This document shows positions 1 through 4,429 of a DNA stretch of 10,533 bases, in pieces. Below the pieces are notes generated by a model, which saw only the letters and a list, made by a program, of their open reading frames with translations, ran no database searches and had not been told where the DNA came from. Both the position numbers and the translations under genes were made by a program. Positions within the stretch are counted from its first letter, which is position 1. The number at the start of each line of letters is the position of its first letter. The DNA is taken from positions 1 to 10,533 of the forward strand of contig CAKSRC010000037.1 in assembly GCA_934486915.1 (NCBI GenBank), given 5' to 3'. This DNA is from an uncultured Eubacteriales bacterium (GTDB lineage Bacteria > Bacillota > Clostridia > Oscillospirales > Acutalibacteraceae).

Positions 1-554
1 AAATAATTTAATTCCTTTTGGCTGATTTCCCAAAGTTCATCTAAAACAGTACCTAAGTCCACACATCCCTTATTAGAGGTCTCAAGTCTTAAAACGCTTA
101 ATGCCTTTCTCAATAGTGCAACATCTCTTGAAACTACACTATGAACCTCCGGCCTTTGAATTTTAAGAATAACAGTAGAACCTTCTTTTAATACAGCCTT
201 ATGAGATTGATTTATTGATGACACTTCTATTGGTGTCTCGTCAAATTCTGAAAATATGCCGTCTATAGAGACACCATATTCATTTTCTATGATTTTTTGC
301 AAAGTATTATAGTCCATACCAACAGCATTGTCGTCAAGCTTCGAAAGTGCATCTCTATAATCCTTTGGTAAGATATCCTGCCTTAATGACATAATTTGGC
401 CAAGTCTTATAAAGAACGGACCCAACTCTGTAAACACTGCACACAACTTTTCAGGAGTTAGAGTCTTAGTCGCATCATTATTCATAAGAATTTGAAGAAT
501 TTCTTTTAAACGCTTTTTATTTTGATCATTATTTTGAATGTTATTTTGATTCAT
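1..554 (-). CDS. ABC1/AarF/UbiB-family atypical kinase, N-terminal part (runs off left edge)
   Basis: The gene starts at ATG 554 and reads 184 codons without a stop to the window edge, so the C-terminal half is missing. I recognise the ABC1/AarF/UbiB family of atypical kinase-like ATPases, which are linked to quinone or lipid metabolism in other bacteria. The role in this Gram-positive is unknown. Family landmarks are ELGPFFIRLGQIMSLRQDILP (residues 43-63), PIEVSSINQSHKAVL (108-122), the expected ATP-binding lysine K131 in VILKIQRP, and SRDVALLRKAL. The motifs deviate from the norm. The KxGQ motif is RLGQ (R50), and the alanine-rich loop (usually AAAS or GSAS before IxQVH) is EVSS. A possible SD (AGG 8 nt before the start) lies behind a good sigma-A promoter, so the gene is probably transcribed separately from rplL. 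Family assignment is fairly secure; activity is uncertain. Confidence 0.85.
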   Translation of the reverse strand, partial: MNQNNIQNNDQNKKRLKEILQILMNNDATKTLTPEKLCAVFTELGPFFIRLGQIMSLRQDILPKDYRDALSKLDDNAVGMDYNTLQKIIENEYGVSIDGIFSEFDETPIEVSSINQSHKAVLKEGSTVILKIQRPEVHSVVSRDVALLRKALSVLRLETSNKGCVDLGTVLDELWEISQKELNY

Positions 555-626
555 TCTTTTAACCTATCCTTTCACTCGGTAGTGCATAATACAATATAGA
601 ACAACGTTAATAATTATATAGTATTT

Positions 627-655
627 ATTATATCCCAAATCGACAAAAAAGTAAA
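627..655 (-). promoter_or_regulatory. Sigma-A-type promoter of the AarF-like gene
   Basis: On the minus strand, TTTACT (655-650) is followed after exactly 17 bp by a perfect TATAAT (632-627). This would start a transcript near 620, about 65 nt before the ATG at 554. It lies downstream of the rplL terminator, which supports independent transcription. Confidence 0.65.
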
Positions 656-710
656 CTGTTAAATAAATAATACTCCTTCACGACATATGATCTTTCCCTT
701 TTCTTTTTAG

Positions 711-759
711 TCAAAACAAAAAATAAGCAAGCAAAACATTAAGTCTTACTTGCTTATTT
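711..759 (-). terminator. Intrinsic terminator of the rplJ-rplL unit
   Basis: A perfect 11-bp stem (759-749 paired with 731-721) closes a 17-nt loop. On the minus strand it is followed by a T-rich tract (TTTGTTTT, about 720-713). It sits 41 nt past the rplL stop codon and separates the ribosomal operon from the next gene. In most Firmicutes transcription would run on toward rpoB here. Confidence 0.9.
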
Positions 760-799
760 ATAAACTATTTTAAGCTAAATATTTAAAGTTAAAATATAA

Positions 800-1171
800 T
801 TATTTAACTTCTACTTCAGCGCCAGCTTCTGTTAATTTAGTTTTTATAGCTTCAGCGTCTTCTTTAGAAACAGCCTCTTTAAGAGTCTTAGGAGCACCGT
901 CAACTAATTCTTTAGCTTCTTTTAGTCCTAGGCCTGTGATTTCACGAACAGCTTTGATAGTAGCAATTTTGTTAGAACCAGCAGATTTTAGAACTACGTC
1001 AAATTCTGTTTTTTCTTCAGCAGCGGCAGCAGCTACAGGAGCAGCAGCAACAGCTACAGGAGCAGCAGCAGAAACACCAAATTCTTCTTCAAGAGCTTTA
1101 ACTAGCTCGCTTAACTCTAATACTGTAAGAGCTTTTACATCTTCAATTAATTTTACAACTTTATCAGACAT
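800..1171 (-). CDS. rplL: 50S ribosomal protein L7/L12
   Basis: This encodes the 123-residue ribosomal stalk protein L7/L12, which binds L10 as dimers and recruits translational GTPases such as EF-Tu and EF-G. The N-terminal dimerisation helices (about residues 1-33, ending EEEFGVSAAA) are followed by an alanine/valine/proline-rich flexible hinge (about 35-52). The globular C-terminal domain then begins at EKTEFDVVL and contains the signature GLKEAKELVDGAPKTLKE. The length is normal. GGAGGT lies 8 nt upstream of the ATG at 1171. It follows rplJ by 47 nt and shares its promoter and L10 leader. It is the last gene of the cluster; a strong terminator follows, and rpoB is not next. Confidence 0.98.
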   Translation of the reverse strand: MSDKVVKLIEDVKALTVLELSELVKALEEEFGVSAAAPVAVAAAPVAAAAAEEKTEFDVVLKSAGSNKIATIKAVREITGLGLKEAKELVDGAPKTLKEAVSKEDAEAIKTKLTEAGAEVEVK

Positions 1172-1218
1172 TATAAAGTACCTCCAAATAAATAATAAAT
1201 AAAATTTTTGTCGTTTAA

Positions 1219-1749
1219 TTATGCGCCTTGTTTTTCTGCGATAGCATTAAGAGCGACAACCAAACCTTTAAGTGTGCCGTTAAGCACAGTTGCAAATCCG
1301 GAAATAGGAGCATTCAAGCCACCAAGAGCCTTTGCAATAAGTACTTCTTTTGAAGGAAGTTTTGATAACTCATTAATCTCGTCAACCGGCATAACCTTAC
1401 CGTCAACAAAACCGGACTTAATTTTGAAAAATTTATTGTTGCCAGCAAAAGTACAAAGTATCTTTGCAGGAGCAATATAATCTTCATTGCTAAGAGCCAA
1501 AGCTGTAGTTCCTTCAAGTACAGGATCTAATCCTTCGATTCCTGCTTCTTTAGCAGCCCTTGAAAGCAATGTATTTTTAACTACGAAGTAGTTTACACCT
1601 GCTTCTCTTAGCTCTTTACGAAGCTTGGTATCGTCAGCAACAGTGATTCCTCTATAATCAACTACGACACCTGCACAAGATGCATTTAGCTTTGAAACTA
1701 AATCTTCAACTAAAGCCTTTTTTTGACCTAAAATTTTCTCACTTGGCAA
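1219..1749 (-). CDS. rplJ: 50S ribosomal protein L10 (TTG start)
   Basis: This is L10 (176 residues, normal length), the base of the ribosomal stalk. It binds 23S rRNA through its N-terminal domain and L7/L12 dimers through its C-terminal helix. Recognisable stretches are the N-terminal PSEKILGQKKALVEDL, the VVDYRGITV segment, REAGVNYFVVKNTL and the C-terminal hydrophobic helix. The start is TTG at 1749: GGAGG lies 9 nt upstream, the reading begins MPSEK as in relatives, and the nearby ATG at 1765 is out of frame. In other bacteria the L10-L12 complex represses its own mRNA by binding a leader; such a leader with an attenuator lies directly upstream. The TTG start may add a further limit on translation (inference). 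Confidence 0.97.
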   Translation of the reverse strand: MPSEKILGQKKALVEDLVSKLNASCAGVVVDYRGITVADDTKLRKELREAGVNYFVVKNTLLSRAAKEAGIEGLDPVLEGTTALALSNEDYIAPAKILCTFAGNNKFFKIKSGFVDGKVMPVDEINELSKLPSKEVLIAKALGGLNAPISGFATVLNGTLKGLVVALNAIAEKQGA

Positions 1750-1790
1750 ATATTTTCACCTCCATAAATGGATGTACATAAGCTTCTAAT

Positions 1791-1825
1791 AAGAAAAAGC
1801 CTTTCCTGATTACCGCAGGAAAGGC
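1791..1825 (-). terminator. Attenuator hairpin in the rplJ leader
   Basis: On the minus strand a perfect 10-bp GC-rich stem (GCCTTTCCTG at 1825-1816 paired with 1808-1799) has a 7-nt loop and is followed by TTTTTCTT (1798-1791). This is a complete intrinsic terminator placed 40 nt before the rplJ start and downstream of the L10-binding fold. That is the expected position for a premature-termination switch controlling rplJ-rplL. Confidence 0.88.
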
Positions 1826-1844
1826 ATAAATATACATAAGTAGT

Positions 1845-1910
1845 TTATGTCTATCCTCGGTAGGCATGAGATAATCCCATTTATGCTTATGCACCTACTG
1901 TCTTTGGAAA
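1845..1910 (-). ncRNA. L10 leader RNA (L10-L12 autoregulatory element)
   Basis: The leader before rplJ has the conserved L10-binding elements of Firmicutes. CCAAAGACAGTAGGTGC (about 1906-1890) pairs through GTAGG with CCTAC (1863-1859), and the downstream strand continues CCGAGGATAGAC. An adjacent small hairpin (1850-1834, 6 bp) leads into the attenuator. By family knowledge L10(L12)4 binds the kinked junction and reduces expression of rplJ-rplL. The aptamer boundaries are approximate; the identification rests on the AAGACAGUAGGUG and CCUACCGAGGAU blocks and on the position. Confidence 0.85.
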
Positions 1911-1924
1911 AGAACAGCTTTATT

Positions 1925-1954
1925 ATATTACCATAAAGTTATACAACTTGTCAA
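1925..1954 (-). promoter_or_regulatory. Internal promoter for rplJ-rplL
   Basis: A perfect -35 TTGACA (1954-1949), an 18-bp spacer ending in an extended TGG, and TAATAT (1930-1925) lie only 7 bp beyond the rplA stop codon. The predicted start near 1918 makes a leader of about 170 nt containing the L10 element and attenuator. rplJ-rplL can therefore be made in excess of rplK-rplA, which suits the multiple L7/L12 copies per ribosome. Confidence 0.8.
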
Positions 1955-1961
1955 GTAATAA

Positions 1962-2660
1962 TTATTGAGCGCAAACTTTTGAAGGGTTAATTTTGATACC
2001 AGGTCCCATTGTTGCAGTTACAACACAAGATCTGATGTATTGGCCCTTAGAAGCTGCAGGTTTAGCTTTAACGATTGCTCCAAGTAAAGTATCGAAGTTT
2101 TCGTTAAGCTTTTCAACTCCAAAAGAAGCCTTGCCGATTGGGCAGTGGATAATATTAGTTTTATCTAGACGATATTCAATCTTACCTGCTTTTGCCTCTT
2201 TGATAGCTTTAGCGATATCAGGTGTAACTGTACCTGCTTTTGGGTTTGGCATTAAGCCTCTAGGTCCTAAAACCTTACCCAAACGTCCTACAACGCCCAT
2301 CATGTCAGGAGTTGTAATTAAAACGTCAAAATCCATCCAGCCTTCGTTTTGGATTTTTGTTGTAAATTCTTCAGCTCCAACGAATTCAGCTCCTGCTTCT
2401 TTAGCTAGCTCTACGTTGTTGCCTTTACAAATAGCTAATACTCTAACTTGCTTACCTGTACCGTGAGGTAACACAATAGCACCTCTAACTTGCTGATCTG
2501 CGTGACGAGAATCTACACCTAATTTTACGTGTACTTCAACTGTTTCGTCAAATTTAGCATTAGCGGTCTTAACGCAAGTATCTATAGCTTCGTTAATATC
2601 ATATAGTTTTGATTTATCGATAAGCTTTAGGCTATCGACATATTTTTTACCGTGTTTCAT
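1962..2660 (-). CDS. rplA: 50S ribosomal protein L1
   Basis: This is L1 (232 residues, normal length), the protein of the mobile L1 stalk that helps release deacylated tRNA from the E site. In many bacteria it also represses translation of its own operon. Visible landmarks are the N-terminal KHGKKYVDS, the RGAIVLPHGTGK segment (59-70) and the signature GKVLGPRGLMPNPKAGTV (128-145). The ATG at 2660 has GGGAGG 7 nt upstream. rplA follows rplK by 56 nt. In that gap lies a hairpin resembling the L1-binding site of 23S rRNA, suggesting that L1 controls its own initiation directly as well as through rplK. Confidence 0.98.
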   Translation of the reverse strand: MKHGKKYVDSLKLIDKSKLYDINEAIDTCVKTANAKFDETVEVHVKLGVDSRHADQQVRGAIVLPHGTGKQVRVLAICKGNNVELAKEAGAEFVGAEEFTTKIQNEGWMDFDVLITTPDMMGVVGRLGKVLGPRGLMPNPKAGTVTPDIAKAIKEAKAGKIEYRLDKTNIIHCPIGKASFGVEKLNENFDTLLGAIVKAKPAASKGQYIRSCVVTATMGPGIKINPSKVCAQ

Positions 2661-2677
2661 TGGTTTTCCTCCCTATT

Positions 2678-2709
2678 GAGTGGTAAAATCGGATTTTTTC
2701 CTCCCACCC
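2678..2709 (-). promoter_or_regulatory. Putative L1-binding RNA operator before rplA
   Basis: As RNA, a 6-bp basal helix GGGUGG/CCACUC (2709-2704 with 2683-2678) is followed by a GA bulge strand (2703-2702). A short GGA/UCC helix with an A-rich 5-nt loop comes next, and GAUUUUA forms the 3' side of the internal loop. The GUGGGAGG and UUACCAC strands match the L1-binding region of 23S rRNA (GGUGGGAG and AUACCACC). The element ends 4 nt before the rplA Shine-Dalgarno, so bound L1 would block ribosome entry. It closely resembles a second element before rplK. The L1 assignment is inference from structure, position and rRNA similarity. Confidence 0.7.
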
Positions 2710-2716
2710 GGGTCTA

Positions 2717-3142
2717 TTAATCTACTACTTCAATACCCATGCTGCGGGCAGTTCCTGAAATCATGCTCATAGCGCTTTCAATGTTTGCTGCGTTTAAGTC
2801 AGGCATTTTTTGCTCTGCAATCTTCTTGATTTGCTCACGAGTGATTTTAGCAACCTTTGTCTTGTTAGGAACGCCTGAACCGCTTTCGATTCCACAAGCT
2901 TTTTTAATTAAAACAGCTGCAGGTGGAGTTTTAGTTACAAATGTGAAAGAACGATCGGCATATACCGTAATTACTACAGGGATAATTAACCCTGCATCAT
3001 TTTTTGTGCGTTCATTAAATTCTTTAGTAAACGCCATAATGTTTACACCATGCTGACCAAGAGCCGGTCCGACCGGTGGAGCAGGTGTTGCTTTGCCAGC
3101 AGGTATCTGAAGCTTTATTAAGCCAGTAACCTTTTGAGCCAT
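2717..3142 (-). CDS. rplK: 50S ribosomal protein L11
   Basis: This is L11 (141 residues, typical length), which binds the GTPase-associated centre of 23S rRNA and influences factor binding and the stringent response. The N-terminal domain carries the proline-rich signature KLQIPAGKATPAPPVGPALGQ followed by HGVNIMAFTKEFN. The rRNA-binding C-terminal domain has PPAAVLIKKA and ends with SMISGTARSMGIEV. The ATG at 3142 has GGAGGTG 7 nt upstream. The 106-nt gap from nusG holds three hairpins, the last of which is a probable L1 operator just before the ribosome binding site. That fits the known pattern in which L1 represses rplK-rplA. Confidence 0.98.
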   Translation of the reverse strand: MAQKVTGLIKLQIPAGKATPAPPVGPALGQHGVNIMAFTKEFNERTKNDAGLIIPVVITVYADRSFTFVTKTPPAAVLIKKACGIESGSGVPNKTKVAKITREQIKKIAEQKMPDLNAANIESAMSMISGTARSMGIEVVD

Positions 3143-3161
3143 TTTTTTGCACCTCCAAAAT

Positions 3162-3206
3162 TCGTGGTAAATTACGGAACAGCACTTTATGCCATTCCTC
3201 CCACAA
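3162..3206 (-). promoter_or_regulatory. Putative L1-binding RNA operator before rplK
   Basis: As RNA, a 6-bp basal helix UUGUGG/CCACGA (3206-3201 with 3167-3162) is followed by a GA internal-loop strand (3200-3199). A 9-bp upper helix (3198-3190 with 3184-3176, two G-U pairs, 5-nt loop) and an 8-nt 3' loop strand GUAAUUUA (3175-3168) complete it. The GUGGGAGG and UUUACCAC strands resemble the L1 site of 23S rRNA. It ends 5 nt before the rplK Shine-Dalgarno. Compared with the copy before rplA, the core is kept while the basal helix changes by compensating pairs, which supports a selected structure. L1 as the ligand is inferred. Confidence 0.75.
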
Positions 3207-3239
3207 GGGGAATTCCCCTATTGCAGAACCATTTCTGCA
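3206..3239 (-). promoter_or_regulatory. Two adjacent small hairpins in the nusG-rplK spacer
   Basis: Just past the nusG stop lie a 7-bp hairpin (TGCAGAA at 3239-3233 paired with 3228-3222, 4-nt loop) and a perfect 14-bp palindrome, AGGGGAATTCCCCT (3219-3206). Neither is followed by a T-tract, so they are not ordinary terminators. They could be a processing or pausing site, or could position the L1 operator that follows immediately. Function unknown. Confidence 0.4.
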
Positions 3240-3248
3240 TTTTATAAA

Positions 3249-3770
3249 CTATTCTACCGTTTCGACTTGGTTTAGTTCCAATTCGACCGGTGTTTCGCGA
3301 CCAAACATAGAAACTGTAACTCTTACAAGGTTTTTATCGGTGTTAATTTCCTCAACAACTCCGATAAATCCTTCAAGTGGACCGTCTGTAATCTTAACAG
3401 AATCCCCGACTTGATATGAAACTTCAATACTCTTCTTTTCGACCCCTAACCTAGCCACTTCTTCGTCCGTCAGCGGAATTGGCTTGGAGGATGGTCCGAC
3501 AAATCCTGTACACCCGCGTATATTACGCACAGCATACCATGAATCATCATTAAGAATCATCTTTACTATGACATATCCCGGAAATATTTTTCGTTCTACT
3601 TCTCGTTTTTTGTTGTCTTTAATTTCGACAACTGTTTCAGTTGGTACACAAATTTCTTGAATCAAATCTTGAAGCTGCCTATTTTCAACAGTTTTTTCAA
3701 GATTTGATGCTACTTTGTTTTCATACCCTGAATAGGTATGAACAACATACCATTTTGCTTCTTCAGACAT
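3249..3770 (-). CDS. nusG: Transcription termination/antitermination factor NusG
   Basis: NusG (173 residues, normal length) binds the RNA polymerase clamp and affects pausing, termination and transcription-translation coupling. The N-terminal NGN domain starts with EAKWYVVHTYSGYENKVASNL and contains the conserved RKIFPGYVIVKM (60-71), followed by WYAVRNIRGCTGFVG. The KOW domain lies at about 121-148 (VGDSVKITDGPLEGFIGVVEEI). The ATG at 3770 has GGAGG 7 nt upstream, and secE ends 19 nt before it. The secE-nusG-rplK-rplA order is standard. Confidence 0.98.
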   Translation of the reverse strand: MSEEAKWYVVHTYSGYENKVASNLEKTVENRQLQDLIQEICVPTETVVEIKDNKKREVERKIFPGYVIVKMILNDDSWYAVRNIRGCTGFVGPSSKPIPLTDEEVARLGVEKKSIEVSYQVGDSVKITDGPLEGFIGVVEEINTDKNLVRVTVSMFGRETPVELELNQVETVE

Positions 3771-3789
3771 TGCTCTTCCTCCGATTGTC

Positions 3790-4005
3790 TTACTTGGACA
3801 CGTTCATAAACAAGCCAAGTAGGTTTAACAATCCAGTGTCAAGACCAAAAATAAAAAGACCTATAATAATAATCATAGCCAAAACAACCAAAGTATTTCT
3901 AACTACTGTTTGTTTAGTAGGCCATACTACTTTTTTGATCTCATTCTTATAGTCTCGGAAGAACTTTCCAACATTTTGGAAAAACTTAGGTTTTTTCACA
4001 GCCAT
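3790..4005 (-). CDS. secE: Preprotein translocase subunit SecE
   Basis: SecE (71 residues) is the small clamp subunit of the SecYEG membrane channel. This is the short, single-span form typical of Gram-positives. The cytoplasmic amphipathic region contains FFRDYKNEIKKVVWPTKQ (about 15-32) with the diagnostic KKVVWP, followed by one transmembrane helix (about 36-60, rich in V, I, L and G). The start is ATG 4005, with GGAGGG 7 nt upstream. It sits 20 nt after rpmG and 19 nt before nusG, probably in one transcript. Confidence 0.96.
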   Translation of the reverse strand: MAVKKPKFFQNVGKFFRDYKNEIKKVVWPTKQTVVRNTLVVLAMIIIIGLFIFGLDTGLLNLLGLFMNVSK

Positions 4006-4025
4006 TGTCCTGCCCTCCGTACGAC

Positions 4026-4175
4026 TTATTTGGTTTCCTTATGCAGAGTATGCTTTTTGCAAAATCTGCAATACTTGTTCATTTCGAGCCTGTCCGGATC
4101 ATTTTTCTTGTTTTTCATTGTGTTGTAATTGCGCTGTTTGCATTCTGTGCAGGCTAGTGTAATTTTAACTCTCAT
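4026..4175 (-). CDS. rpmG: 50S ribosomal protein L33 (zinc-ribbon form)
   Basis: This short gene encodes a 49-residue L33. It begins MRVKITLACTECKQRNY and ends TLHKETK. Both CxxC pairs (C9-C12 and C36-C39) are present, so this is the zinc-binding (C+) form rather than the cysteine-free form used under zinc limitation. The conserved segments RNYNTMKNKKNDPDRLEMNKYCRFC confirm the family. GGGAGGTG lies 5 nt upstream of the ATG. It is the first gene of the rpmG-secE-nusG-ribosomal cluster, in the usual Firmicutes order, and lies about 76 nt from the predicted transcription start. Confidence 0.96.
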   Translation of the reverse strand: MRVKITLACTECKQRNYNTMKNKKNDPDRLEMNKYCRFCKKHTLHKETK

Positions 4176-4226
4176 GACGGCACCTCCCGGTATGACGGAA
4201 TATTTTAGCCTCCCTCAAAAAGGCAC

Positions 4227-4258
4227 AAAAAATAAGCCTCTTTTCTGAGGTACTTATT
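4227..4258 (-). terminator. Terminator-like hairpin overlapping the rpmG transcription start
   Basis: On the minus strand AATAAG (4258-4253) pairs with CTTATT (4236-4231), and CCTC (4250-4247) pairs with GAGG (4240-4237). A 2-nt bulge and a 6-nt loop complete it, and it is followed by TTTT. The outer 6-bp arm lies upstream of the start predicted for the main rpmG promoter. The full hairpin would therefore form only in transcripts that begin further upstream. It may be a second barrier to read-through or an attenuator for an upstream promoter. Confidence 0.5.
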
Positions 4259-4287
4259 ACTATAACATATGTCGGCATTAATGTCAA
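4259..4287 (-). promoter_or_regulatory. Main promoter of the rpmG-secE-nusG-rpl cluster
   Basis: There is a perfect -35 TTGACA (4287-4282), a 17-bp spacer ending in an extended TGT, and -10 TATAGT (4264-4259). The predicted start is near 4251. It lies between the valS terminator and rpmG and is one of the best promoter matches in the window, as expected for a ribosomal-protein operon. Confidence 0.82.
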
Positions 4288-4310
4288 TATGTCTTTATAC
4301 TTTTTTTAAT

Positions 4311-4340
4311 ATTATAAATTAAAGTATCTAATATTAACAA
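4311..4340 (-). promoter_or_regulatory. Possible second, upstream promoter of the rpmG cluster
   Basis: On the minus strand TTGTTA (4340-4335) and a perfect TATAAT (4316-4311) are separated by 18 bp. The DNA here is AT-rich, so chance matches are likely. Transcripts starting here would include the full hairpin at 4227-4258. Confidence 0.35.
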
Positions 4341-4363
4341 TCATCGATACAATAAATAAGTAG

Positions 4364-4399
4364 TTAAAAAGGCTTACTCAAAACGAGAGCAAGCCTTTT
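4364..4399 (-). terminator. Intrinsic terminator of valS
   Basis: A 13-bp stem with one G-T pair (4399-4387 paired with 4379-4367) closes a 7-nt loop. It ends in a T-run on the minus strand (GCCTTTTT, to about 4366). It lies 31 nt past the valS stop and insulates the ribosomal cluster from valS. Confidence 0.9.
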
Positions 4400-4429
4400 A
4401 TCTTAACCATAATCTATAAAACCAAAAAC

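Noticed and set aside
1020..1080. Repetitive GCAGCAGC/ACAGGAGCAGC tract that looks like a simple repeat
   Set aside because: It encodes the alanine-rich hinge of L7/L12, which is normally low in complexity.
1993..2466. Long plus-strand reading frame (157 codons) antisense to rplA, and similar ones opposite rplK, rplL, valS and the ktrB-like gene
   Set aside because: These are shadow frames opposite strongly conserved genes, with no ribosome binding site and no family resemblance.
3024..3206. 60-codon minus-strand reading frame from within the nusG-rplK spacer into rplK
   Set aside because: It begins inside the putative L1 operator and overlaps rplK in another frame; its sequence resembles no known protein and rplK coding is certain.
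3640..3952. Plus-strand frame spanning the nusG-secE junction
   Set aside because: It lies antisense to two certain genes and has no start signals of its own.
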